From DATBJJ01 sp963750915 (lineage in GTDB: Bacteria; Acidobacteriota; Vicinamibacteria; Vicinamibacterales; 2-12-FULL-66-21), in assembly GCA_963750915.1 (NCBI GenBank), contig CAVVSF010000009.1, positions 124,001-188,000 on the forward strand: a DNA stretch of 64,000 nucleotides, written 5' to 3'. Numbering within the stretch: position 1 is the stretch's first letter; every line of letters begins with the position of its first letter. Made by a program: the position numbers and the translations under genes. Shown here one piece after another: positions 55,049 to 62,701 of the stretch. The notes beneath the pieces were generated by a model, which ran no database searches, had not been told where the DNA came from, and worked only from the letters and a program-made list of their open reading frames with translations.

Positions 55049-55602
55049 GGCGGGCGGTGTTCCTGGATCGCGACGGCACCCTGATCGAGGAAGCGGGTTA
55101 CCTCGATCGGCTGGAGCAGATCGCGTTCTTCCCGTTCAGCGTCGACGCGGTCCGGCTGCTGAACCGCGCCGGATTCGCGGTGCTGGTCGTCACCAACCAG
55201 TCGGGCGTCGCCCGCGGGCTGTTCGACGAGGCGTTCGTCGAACGCGCGCATCGCGAGATGGCAGCGACGCTGGCGCGTGGCGGGGCGGTGGTCGACGGGT
55301 TCTTCTACTGCCCGCATCATCCCGACGCCGTGGTCAGCGCCTATCGCTCCATCTGCGATTGCCGCAAGCCGCAGCCGGGGCTGGTCACGAAGGCGGCGAC
55401 CGTGCACGGCATCGATCTGTCGCGCTCGTTCGTCGTCGGCGATCGTGCGCACGACGTCGAGAGCGGCATGGTGGTCGGCGCGGCGGGGGCGCTGGTGCGC
55501 ACCGGCTACGGCACAGCGCACGAAGCCGCGGCCCGGGCGCGCGGCGCGGTGATAACGAACAACCTTATGGAGGCAGTCGCCTGGATTCTTCGACAGCCGT
55601 GA
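55045..55602 (+). CDS. gmhB: D-glycero-beta-D-manno-heptose 1,7-bisphosphate 7-phosphatase
   Basis: A 185-residue HAD-family phosphatase of ADP-heptose synthesis. Motif I is FLDRDGTLIEE (catalytic Asp pair), motif II VVTNQSGVARG, zinc-binding CPHHPD with CDCRKPQPGL, and motif IV VVGDRAHDVESG. Start GTG overlaps waaF by four bases; the stop overlaps the GTG of the heptose kinase gene. Length is typical. Confidence 0.96.
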   Translation: MRRAVFLDRDGTLIEEAGYLDRLEQIAFFPFSVDAVRLLNRAGFAVLVVTNQSGVARGLFDEAFVERAHREMAATLARGGAVVDGFFYCPHHPDAVVSAYRSICDCRKPQPGLVTKAATVHGIDLSRSFVVGDRAHDVESGMVVGAAGALVRTGYGTAHEAAARARGAVITNNLMEAVAWILRQP

Positions 55603-56651
55603 CGCGATCACGAGCCGGACAACATCAGTACGTCGGCGGAACAGATCCCGGCCGGCTGCTTGCCCTCGTCGACGCGTTTCAATCGACGCGGGTCGGCGTG
55701 TTCGGCGACCTGCTCGCCGACGAGTTCATTTACGGCGAAGTCTCGCGCGTCTCGCGCGAGGCGCCGGTGCTGATTCTCGAGTACGACTCGACCGAGATCG
55801 TGCCGGGCGGCGCCGGCAACGCGGCGAAGAACGTGGCCGCGCTCGGCGGGGCGCCGGTGGCGATTGGCGCCGCCGGCCGGGACGACACCGGCCGTCGGCT
55901 GCTGGAAGCGCTGGCGCCGCGCGTCAACGTCACCGGCGTCGTGCGGCCGGCCGGCTATCGCACGCCGACCAAGACCCGCATCCTTGCCGGCGGCGTCCAC
56001 TCGGCGAAGCAGCAGGTCGTTCGCATCGACCGCGCGACGCGACCTGACCTCTCCGATGCGGTGCGCCACCGCCTCGAGGCATCGGTCGCGCGTGCCGCCG
56101 CCAGCTGCCGGGCGCTGCTCGTTTCGGACTACGGTACTGGCCTGGTCCGCCCGGCCGCGGTTGCGGAAGCGGTGCGCGCCGTGGTCCGCAGCGGCCGGAC
56201 CCGGCCGATCGTCCTCGTCGACTCGCGCTACGCGCTCCTGCGGTTTCGCGGCATGACGGCCTGCACCCCGAACGAGTCCGAGGTCGAGCACCTGTTCGGC
56301 ATCCGCATCGGCGAGAACACGCGGGTGCTCGAGAAGGCCGGGCGTGAACTGTTGGCGCGCACCCGCGCCGCGGCGGTCCTCGTCACGCGCGGCGGCCGCG
56401 GCATGGCGCTCTTCGAGCGCGATCGCCCGACGGTTCATATACCGATCTTCGGCTCCGACCAGATCGCGGACGTCACCGGCGCTGGCGATACCGTCATCGC
56501 AACGATGACGCTGGCGCTGGCAGCCGGCGCCACTCACGAGCAGGCGTCGAGGCTCGCCAACTACGCCGGCGGCCTCGTGGTCATGAAGCGCGGCACTGCG
56601 ACGGTGTCCGCCGACGAACTGCGCCAGGCGATCCTGGCGGATGCGAGCTGA
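55599..56651 (+). CDS. hldE1: D-glycero-beta-D-manno-heptose-7-phosphate kinase (HldE kinase domain)
   Basis: A 350-residue PfkB-family sugar kinase (RfaE domain I). It shows VGVFGDLLADEFIYG, IVPGGAGNAAKNVAALGG, a TPTKTRILAGG segment, ACTPNESEVEHL and the anion-hole/catalytic DVTGAGDTVIATM. It phosphorylates heptose 7-phosphate at C1. GTG 55599 overlaps the gmhB stop by four bases. The adenylyltransferase half is a separate gene starting two bases after this stop, so the bifunctional HldE of E. coli is split here. Confidence 0.94.
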   Translation: MTRSRAGQHQYVGGTDPGRLLALVDAFQSTRVGVFGDLLADEFIYGEVSRVSREAPVLILEYDSTEIVPGGAGNAAKNVAALGGAPVAIGAAGRDDTGRRLLEALAPRVNVTGVVRPAGYRTPTKTRILAGGVHSAKQQVVRIDRATRPDLSDAVRHRLEASVARAAASCRALLVSDYGTGLVRPAAVAEAVRAVVRSGRTRPIVLVDSRYALLRFRGMTACTPNESEVEHLFGIRIGENTRVLEKAGRELLARTRAAAVLVTRGGRGMALFERDRPTVHIPIFGSDQIADVTGAGDTVIATMTLALAAGATHEQASRLANYAGGLVVMKRGTATVSADELRQAILADAS

Positions 56652-56653
56652 GC

Positions 56654-57124
56654 GTGGGCGTCGTCATCTCGCGTGAAGCGTTGAAGGTGCAGACCGACGC
56701 CGATCGCGCCGCCGGTCTCAGCATTGCGTTTGCCAACGGCTGCTTCGATCTGCTGCACGTCGGCCATGTCCGGTACCTGCAGGCAGCGGCCGCCGAAGGC
56801 GACCGCCTGGTCGTCGGCATCAACGGTGACGCCGTGGCGGGGCAGAAGGGGCCGGGGCGCCCGATTCTCCGCGCCGAGGATCGCGCGCTGCTCGTCGCCG
56901 CCCTGCGCGGCGTCGACTACGTCGTGATCTTCGACGAGCCGACGGTGACGCCGCTGCTGACGCTGCTGCAGCCGGACGTCCACTGCAAGGGGACCGACTA
57001 TACGGTCGAGACCGTGCCCGAGCGCGACACCGTTCGCGCCTACGGCGGCCGGATCGCGATCGTCGGGGATCCGAAAGACCATTCCACGCGGGACCTGCTG
57101 GCGCGTATTCTCGGTACTGCCTGA
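56654..57124 (+). CDS. hldE2: D-glycero-beta-D-manno-heptose 1-phosphate adenylyltransferase (HldE domain II)
   Basis: A 156-residue nucleotidyltransferase (RfaE2) forming ADP-heptose. The cytidylyltransferase-like signature is FANGCFDLLHVGHVRYLQAA, with the HxGH in HVGH, and GPGRPILRAEDRALLVAAL and CKGTDYTVETVPE later. GTG 56654 starts two bases after the kinase gene, so the pair is tightly co-expressed. Length matches stand-alone RfaE2 proteins. Confidence 0.95.
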   Translation: MGVVISREALKVQTDADRAAGLSIAFANGCFDLLHVGHVRYLQAAAAEGDRLVVGINGDAVAGQKGPGRPILRAEDRALLVAALRGVDYVVIFDEPTVTPLLTLLQPDVHCKGTDYTVETVPERDTVRAYGGRIAIVGDPKDHSTRDLLARILGTA

Positions 57125-57142
57125 AGACGTGGCTCGCCCGGC

Positions 57143-58168
57143 ATGAACATCCTCATCGTGCGCCTCGGCGCGCTCGGCGACGTCGTCCATACGATCCCCG
57201 CGGTGGCGGCGCTGCGCGCGGCCCGGCCGGAGGCGCGCATCGACTGGCTGGTCGAGGCCCGGCACCGCGCGATGGTCGACCTCGTGGACGGCATCGATCG
57301 CGTGGTCGCGATTGAAGGACGGTCGATCGCCGGCTGGGCCGCGGCGCTCCGCCAGGTACGCCAGGTGACATACGACGCGGCGCTCGATTTCCAGGGCCTG
57401 ATGAAGTCGGCCGTCCTGGCGCGGGCGTCAGGAGCTCGTCGAGTCGCTGGCTTCTCGATCTGGCACCTGCGTGAGAAATCGGCGCGCGCGTTCTACTCCG
57501 AGACCCGCGCGGCACTGGGCGACGACGATGCAGGGCATGTCATCCGAAAGAACCTGTCGCTGCTCGAAGTCATCGGGGTATCGAGCGATCGCATCGAATT
57601 TCCGTTCAGACCGGCAGCGTCGCCGGCGCTCGAGCGCGTGCGCCAGGCCCGCGGTGACGCGGCGTTCGCGCTGATCAATCCCGGCGCGGCGTGGCCGAAC
57701 AAGCGCTGGCCGGCGGAGCGCTACGGCGAGCTGGCGGCAGTCCTGCGCGACGTCCGCGGCCTTGACAGCCTGGTCTTGTGGGGCCCGGGAGAGGAAGCTT
57801 TGGCTGCCGCTGTCGTCGATGCCTCGGCGGGCGCTGCTGCGATGGCGCCGGCGACGAACGTCGCCGACCTCGTCGCGCTCGCCCGCGCGGCGTCGTTGAT
57901 CGTCTCGGGCGACACCGGGCCGCTGCACATCGCGGCTGCCGTCGGGACGCCGGCCGTGAGCCTGTACGGTCCGACCAACCCGGACCGCAACGGACCGTGG
58001 AGCGAGGCGGATCGAACCCTGTCGCGGTTCGAGAGCTGCAGCTGCCACTACAAGCGCGCGTGCGAAGCGCAGTCGTGGTGTCTCGGTGGCGTGACCGTCG
58101 CGGAAGTGACCGCCGCGGTACAGCAGCGGCTGGCGATGTCTGCGCCGCGAACCGGCGGGCCGGCGTGA
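57143..58168 (+). CDS. waaC: lipopolysaccharide heptosyltransferase I
   Basis: A 341-residue family 9 transferase adding the first heptose to Kdo. It begins MNILIVRLGALGDVVHTIPA, the WaaC-type start, with DALDFQGLMKSAVLA-like YDAALDFQGLMKSA, FALINPGAAWPNKRWPAERY, VSGDTGPLHIAAAVGTPAVS and LYGPTNPDRNGPW. Cysteines CSCHYKRACEAQSWC near the end are a common family tail. It overlaps the next gene by four bases (GTGA). Confidence 0.92.
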   Translation: MNILIVRLGALGDVVHTIPAVAALRAARPEARIDWLVEARHRAMVDLVDGIDRVVAIEGRSIAGWAAALRQVRQVTYDAALDFQGLMKSAVLARASGARRVAGFSIWHLREKSARAFYSETRAALGDDDAGHVIRKNLSLLEVIGVSSDRIEFPFRPAASPALERVRQARGDAAFALINPGAAWPNKRWPAERYGELAAVLRDVRGLDSLVLWGPGEEALAAAVVDASAGAAAMAPATNVADLVALARAASLIVSGDTGPLHIAAAVGTPAVSLYGPTNPDRNGPWSEADRTLSRFESCSCHYKRACEAQSWCLGGVTVAEVTAAVQQRLAMSAPRTGGPA

Positions 58169-58677
58169 CGGGACTCGGACGATGGCTCGCACGCTATCGC
58201 GTGCGGCTCGGCTTCCTCGCGGCGTTCGCGGCGTTCTGGCTGGCCCGGCCGACACCGCGGAGTCTGGCGATTGGCGGCGCGATCGCGATCGCCGGAGAGG
58301 CGCTGCGGATCTGGGCCTCCGGGCACCTGCAGAAGGGCCAGGAGGTGACGGCTTCGGGACCATACCGGCTGACGCGGCATCCGCTTTATGCCGGGTCGGC
58401 CCTGATGGGCCTCGGCTTCGCGATCGCATCGGCCAGTGTCGCCGCGGCGACGTTGATTGCGGTCTACCTGGCGCTGACCGTCGGCGCCGCGATCCGCACG
58501 GAAGAGCAGCACCTGACCGAGAAGTTCGGCCAGGCGTATCGCGAGTATCGCGAAGGGCGGGCGAGAGGTGACGTCGAGCGCGGCTTCAGCTTCGGGCGGG
58601 CGATGCGGAATCGCGAGTATCGCTCGATGACCGGTCTGCTCGCGGCGCTTGCGCTGCTGCTCTGGAAGGTTTTATAA
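58165..58677 (+). CDS. isoprenylcysteine carboxyl methyltransferase-family membrane protein
   Basis: A 170-residue integral membrane protein with four hydrophobic segments. The ICMT/PEMT signature is GPYRLTRHPLYAGSALMGLG, followed by TEEQHLTEKFGQAYREYRE, the SAM-binding end. Bacterial members methylate small or lipid substrates that are mostly unknown. GTG 58165 overlaps the waaC stop, so it is the last gene of the envelope operon. It ends 67 bases before tRNA-Val. Confidence 0.87.
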   Translation: MTGLGRWLARYRVRLGFLAAFAAFWLARPTPRSLAIGGAIAIAGEALRIWASGHLQKGQEVTASGPYRLTRHPLYAGSALMGLGFAIASASVAAATLIAVYLALTVGAAIRTEEQHLTEKFGQAYREYREGRARGDVERGFSFGRAMRNREYRSMTGLLAALALLLWKVL

Positions 58678-58744
58678 TTGTCGTCTTTGGGTGCAGTCGG
58701 CAACCTTGCCGTAGCGGCGCAGCCGCGGCGGGGCATGACGTCGG

Positions 58745-58816
58745 GGGCGGTTAGCTCAGTGGTAGAGCACCGGCCTTACACGCCGGCTGTCACAGGTTCG
58801 AATCCTGTACCGCCCA
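58745..58816 (+). tRNA. tRNA-Val(TAC)
   Basis: Acceptor stem GGGCGGT pairs with ACCGCCC, with A as discriminator. The anticodon arm CCGGC-CTTACAC-GCCGG gives anticodon TAC, and the T-arm is ACAGGTTCGAATCCTGT. CCA is not encoded (CTA follows). It lies 24 bases upstream of tRNA-Asp. Confidence 0.96.
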
Positions 58817-58840
58817 CTAATCGTTCGAAAACAGGTTCTT

Positions 58841-58917
58841 GGGGTCGTAGTTCAGTTGGTTAGAACGCCGCCCTGTCACGGCGGAGGCCGCGGGTTCGAG
58901 TCCCGTCGACCCCGCCA
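58841..58917 (+). tRNA. tRNA-Asp(GTC)
   Basis: Acceptor GGGGTCG pairs with CGACCCC, discriminator G and an encoded CCA. The anticodon arm CCGCC-CTGTCAC-GGCGG gives anticodon GTC; the T-arm is CGCGGGTTCGAGTCCCGT. It forms a pair with the upstream tRNA-Val. Confidence 0.96.
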
Positions 58918-59364
58918 CTCACTCCGGAGAACGCCGCCCGTTTCTCCTCCGGAAAGTGGCACCTCAAGATCGAACCTGGCCTGGACGTAGCCCGACCACA
59001 CTTACCCGGCCTCGACAATCGCTACGACCGCCCGGATCATCCGGATGGTCGTCGCGCGTCACCTGGTCAATCTTCCATCGCCGACGTCGCCGTTGCCTCG
59101 CGGATGGCCCACAGCGCGTCTTCCAATTGCTCGGCGCAGCCGACACGAATCGCATGGGTGGCATCGGTGTCGATGCCCCGTCGGGTGCGCCATTCCAGGA
59201 TCAGGTCCGCAATCAGTGTTTGCGCGGACGGACTCACCACGCCGCGATCTGCTGGTGAAGCGCTTACCACGCGAGTGAGATGCACGAATAGCTCATGGCC
59301 GCCCAATCTGCAGTCTGCAGTCTGTAGTCTGCAATCGTCAGTCTGCAGTCTGCAATCTTCAATG
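58918..59364. other. 447-base stretch without a supported gene
   Basis: A minus-strand frame at 59067-59306 (79 residues, with ADLILEWRTRRGIDTDATHA) is open but has no ribosome-binding site or family I recognise. From about 59305 to 59363 lies a short-period array built on CAGTCTG units (for example CTGCAGTCTGCAGTCTG). The rest shows nothing recognisable. Confidence 0.5.
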
Positions 59365-59928
59365 CTACTGCTTACTCCACGGCGGCACGATGTTGTTGCT
59401 GCGCGCGTAGGCGATCAGCTGGCCGAGGTGCTCGTGCAGGTGCGTCACGGTCGAAACCCAGAGCCGCTGATTCGTCATCTTCTGCCCGAACACCTCGAGC
59501 GGCGCGGCGAGCTTGGCGTCCGGTGTGTCGGCCATCGACTTCTTGAGGAAAGCGAACGACTTCTCGACCTCAGCGATGATCTGATCGCGCGTCATCGTCC
59601 GCTTCTCGTAGGCCGCCACCGTGTTGTAGTCCTTGCCGTTGATGCCGGTGTCGGCCGGCGGCGCCGTGCCCATCGCGCCGGGGAGAAAGTAGTTGTCGGC
59701 GGCGACGTGAATCAGCGCTTCGCCGGTCGAGCGGACACCCTTGGCCGGGCGCCAGTCGTACGCGGCCTGCGGCAGCGCCCGGGCCAGTCCGACGACTTTC
59801 TTTTCCACGTCCGTGACGTCGCGAAGCAGGTCTCCCATGAGGCCGGCGCGCTCCTGTGCCAGCAGTGGTGGTGGAGCCGTCACCGCGAGTAGCGCGAGCG
59901 TCGCCGTCATTCGTGCAATCGAACGCAT
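59365..59928 (-). CDS. exported DinB-family protein
   Basis: A 187-residue protein of the DinB/YfiT four-helix metal-binding fold with a signal peptide (TATLALLAVTAPPPLLAQ). The candidate metal ligands are in EALIHVAADNYF (first His) and THLHEHLGQLIAYARS (two further His). ATG 59928 has AGGAG eight bases upstream. Exported DinB-like proteins are common in Acidobacteriota-type genomes; reported relatives are thiol-linked transferases or of unknown role. It stands alone on the minus strand. Confidence 0.88.
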   Translation of the reverse strand: MRSIARMTATLALLAVTAPPPLLAQERAGLMGDLLRDVTDVEKKVVGLARALPQAAYDWRPAKGVRSTGEALIHVAADNYFLPGAMGTAPPADTGINGKDYNTVAAYEKRTMTRDQIIAEVEKSFAFLKKSMADTPDAKLAAPLEVFGQKMTNQRLWVSTVTHLHEHLGQLIAYARSNNIVPPWSKQ

Positions 59929-60080
59929 TCCAGAAACTCCTGTGAAGATGCAGGGCGCAGTCCAAGAACGATAGCACGGGCCTCTTGCAGCGTTCGACGA
60001 GTCGGTCCGTTCGTCACGCCAATCGTCCCTGTGAATTGAACTCCTTGCCGACACCGATTGCAGTTTTTGCGAATCTGCCC

Positions 60081-60120
60081 GGGGACAGTCACTCGGGACA
60101 GTCACGAGTGACTGTCCCCG
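60081..60120. repeat. REP-like palindrome, GGGGACAGTCAC family
   Basis: Three arms: GGGGACAGTCAC, then GGGACAGTCAC, then GTGACTGTCCCC, able to form a strong hairpin. It is the same family as 53842-53942. The inverted AAAACTGCAATCGG lies at 60054-60067. The element overlaps the 3' end of the flavoprotein gene and supplies its last codons and stop. Confidence 0.87.
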
Positions 60121-61693
60121 GCCGCAAGGCCCGCGCGAACCCGCTGCGTTCCAGCAAGTGCAGGATCTCGGCGTCGGACGCGTTGAGGCGGGCCCTGGCG
60201 GCCAGCAGATCGTCGGCGCGTACCGGGTACCAGTCGCGCCGCGTGCGATCGCGCAGGCCGGCGACGTCGAACGGTTCAATCGCGTGATCGATGCGCGCGA
60301 GCAACTCGTCGCGGCCGCGGCCGTCCGTCGAGCCCGCCGCCAGCGCGATCGCGCTCATCTCGCGCGCGAAGGCTGCGTGCCGGCAGAGGAGGAATCCGGG
60401 AGCGAGCTCGGGCTTTCCGAGGCGGCGGGCGACTTCGCTGAAGCTGGCGGCTGCGAAGTACAGCAGCGAAAGCCGCTTGAAGATCTGCGGGTCGTGCATG
60501 ACCGCGTAAAGCGCGGCGACGAGCTGCTCCGTCGCGTCGAGCTCCTGATGCGTGAGGCGCGCATACTCGTCGAGCTCTGTCGCGAGGCGTTCGCGTGACG
60601 ACGCGTGTTCAAGGATGTCCGCCAGCCGCATGATGCCGAGCAGCGTCAGCGGGAAACCGGTCGACAGCAGCGGGTCGATGACGCCGGCAGCCGACGGCAG
60701 CATCGCCCAGCCGTCGCCATGCACGACAGCGCTGCGGTAAGCGATCCTCGGCGCGTAAACGAACGGGTGGACCGCGCGCGCGTTCCTGAACTGCTCGCGG
60801 ACCGACGGCAGCTTCGCTAGGAGCCGATCCCATGCCGGCGCTCCTTCCGCCGCCCCGATCTCGCGGGCGACGGCCTCGGTCAGGGCGGCGCCGGCGCTGG
60901 TGACGCCGTTATTGAAACGCAGCACCCAGATCCATCCCCCCGGAAACACGTGATGCAGTGCGGCGTCGTCGGGCGGATATGGCGGAACGCCGGTGGGCGT
61001 CAGCCACGACGCAGCTCGATCGACGCCGGTGAAGTGCGTGTAGAGACCGTGGGTCGGCGGCAACCATCGCAGCGGCGGCTCGTCGAGCCCGAGCAGCCGG
61101 TGCATGAAGCCGCGCGGGCCGCTGGCGTCGACGATGAAGGCGGCGTCGATCTCGTGGCGGTCGTTGCCGCGGCGGCAGATGAGCGTCTTCGCCGGTCCGT
61201 GCGCCTCCATCCGCTCCACGACGAGGTCGTCCAGGTAGGTGACGCCGGCGGCTTCCGCTTGTCGCACGAGCGCCAGATCGAAATCCGGGCGGTACCAGTG
61301 TGTGTCCGCGATCGCATCGTGCGGGCTCGCGGCGACGAGCAGCTGCCGCGCATGCGAATCGTCGTCAGCGAAGCGCTCGCCGGGACGATGGAAACAGAAC
61401 GTGAAGCCGCGCTTGAGACCGGCGGCGACGTCCGGCCGGGCCTGCTGCCACGTGTCCCATTTCGAGAAGACGCGCACCCCAGGAAGGTCGTACTTGTCTG
61501 CGATCTCTTCGAGCAGCAGGTTCGCCAGCGGCGTGGACGATTCGCCGATGGCGAAGCGCGGGTGACGTCCGCGCTCGAGGAGCGCGACGCGCTTGCCTCG
61601 CCGCGCGAGCGCCAGCGCGAGGAGCGAGCCGGCGAAGCCGGAGCCGACGATCGCGACGTCCGCGGCTATCGATGCGGGCGGTAGCGATGTCAT
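60089..61693 (-). CDS. FAD-dependent tryptophan-halogenase-like oxidoreductase
   Basis: A 534-residue flavoprotein. The FAD-binding Rossmann motif is VAIVGSGFAGSLLALALA, followed by RFAIGESSTPLANLLLEEI, typical of flavin-dependent halogenases and related monooxygenases, and AAFIVDASGPRGFMHRLLG. The halogenase signature WxWxIP is degenerate (GGWIWVLRF), so true halogenation is doubtful; a hydroxylase or dehydrogenase role is equally possible. ATG 61693 overlaps the radical SAM stop by four bases. The C-terminal residues GTVTRDCPE are encoded by a REP palindrome, suggesting the original end was replaced. Confidence 0.86.
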   Translation of the reverse strand: MTSLPPASIAADVAIVGSGFAGSLLALALARRGKRVALLERGRHPRFAIGESSTPLANLLLEEIADKYDLPGVRVFSKWDTWQQARPDVAAGLKRGFTFCFHRPGERFADDDSHARQLLVAASPHDAIADTHWYRPDFDLALVRQAEAAGVTYLDDLVVERMEAHGPAKTLICRRGNDRHEIDAAFIVDASGPRGFMHRLLGLDEPPLRWLPPTHGLYTHFTGVDRAASWLTPTGVPPYPPDDAALHHVFPGGWIWVLRFNNGVTSAGAALTEAVAREIGAAEGAPAWDRLLAKLPSVREQFRNARAVHPFVYAPRIAYRSAVVHGDGWAMLPSAAGVIDPLLSTGFPLTLLGIMRLADILEHASSRERLATELDEYARLTHQELDATEQLVAALYAVMHDPQIFKRLSLLYFAAASFSEVARRLGKPELAPGFLLCRHAAFAREMSAIALAAGSTDGRGRDELLARIDHAIEPFDVAGLRDRTRRDWYPVRADDLLAARARLNASDAEILHLLERSGFARALRPGTVTRDCPE

Positions 61694-62688
61694 TGGCCCG
61701 GGGCTGGTCCGCAGACGCCGCAGGCGGCCATCGGCGCGAACACCTGCTCGAGGTTGACGCGGCGGAGGCGCGAGACCCTGGCGTCGCGGCACCCGGGGCA
61801 CGGCGCGAACCGTTCGATGTCCCAGAGATCCACGAACACGCGGGCCCGGCCCAGCGCCGCGCTCAGCCCGGCGCGCAGGCTCTGCTCAATCATTTCGAGC
61901 GTCGGCGGCTCGTAGTCTCCCTCCTGCTCCAGTGCTTCGACCGTGCCGTTGCCCGTGCGCGTAGGGATCAATGAGACCACTGTCGCACCGGTCTCGATCG
62001 CGGTGAGGACTGAGCGCTTCAGCCAGTGCAGCTGCTCTTCGCGGGCAACGAATGGCGGCGCGATCAGCACGAACGCGCGCAGCGCGACGCCGCGCGTCAG
62101 AATGGCGCCGGCCGCGCGCTTGAAGCCGTCGACAGTCATGTGCTTGTTCAGTCGCTCCAGCGCCTGGGGGTGCGCGGTTTCGAGACCCATCGCGATCTCG
62201 AGCGGCGGCGGTCCGTCCCAGTACGGCGACAGCACATCGAGGAATCGTTCGAGCCGCGGTCCGATCAGCGATGGGTGTGATTCGATGACGACGTGTTTGA
62301 ACGAGCGCACGGCGTTGGCGATAGCTTCGTAATCGCCGGGTGGCACCGCCCGCGGATCGAAGAAGCTGCCGGCGTTGTAAAGCTTGACCTGCACGACGGT
62401 GTCGCCCCGCGCCAGGAGGTCGGCGCGGGCGGCGTCAATCTGCGCCGGAATTGCGCCGGCGGGCGTGTCATCCACGATCGTGTGCAGCCACAGGTCGCAC
62501 ATCGCGCACCGCCACGGACACTCGCGCCCGGTCAGGAAGATGGTCGCGCTGGTGATGACGCGGCCGTCGCTCCCGCGCTCGTCTTCGACGAGGACGCCCT
62601 GGTGCCGCCAGGGGTCATGCGCCGGCCGGGGCCCGCGATGCTCCAGAATGAAGCGTTCGCGGGCGGCGGGAATCTCTGGGTACGGCAC
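61690..62688 (-). CDS. radical SAM enzyme (Elp3/TIGR01210-like)
   Basis: A 332-residue radical SAM protein. The 4Fe-4S-binding triad is in GRECPWRCAMCDLWLHT (CX3CX2C), followed by VKLYNAGSFFDPRAVPPGDY, VVIESHPSLI and LEIAMGLETAHPQALERLNK, a pattern shared with Elp3-like and archaeosine-lyase-type (TIGR01210) enzymes. Two extra Cys pairs near the C-terminus (CPGC and CGVC) may bind a second cluster or zinc. GTG 62688 is the best start after the upstream gene's stop; no strong ribosome-binding site is seen. It overlaps the flavoprotein gene by four bases. The substrate is unknown. Confidence 0.9.
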   Translation of the reverse strand: MPYPEIPAARERFILEHRGPRPAHDPWRHQGVLVEDERGSDGRVITSATIFLTGRECPWRCAMCDLWLHTIVDDTPAGAIPAQIDAARADLLARGDTVVQVKLYNAGSFFDPRAVPPGDYEAIANAVRSFKHVVIESHPSLIGPRLERFLDVLSPYWDGPPPLEIAMGLETAHPQALERLNKHMTVDGFKRAAGAILTRGVALRAFVLIAPPFVAREEQLHWLKRSVLTAIETGATVVSLIPTRTGNGTVEALEQEGDYEPPTLEMIEQSLRAGLSAALGRARVFVDLWDIERFAPCPGCRDARVSRLRRVNLEQVFAPMAACGVCGPAPGQ

Positions 62689-62701
62689 TGGAGGTGCGAG
62701 G

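Noticed and set aside
59067..59306. A 79-codon minus-strand frame as a gene
   Set aside because: No ribosome-binding site, no family and weak coding character; mentioned only in the gap description.
59305..59363. Short-period CAGTCTG repeats considered as a CRISPR array
   Set aside because: Units are about seven bases with no spacers of constant length and no cas genes nearby; simple tandem repetition.
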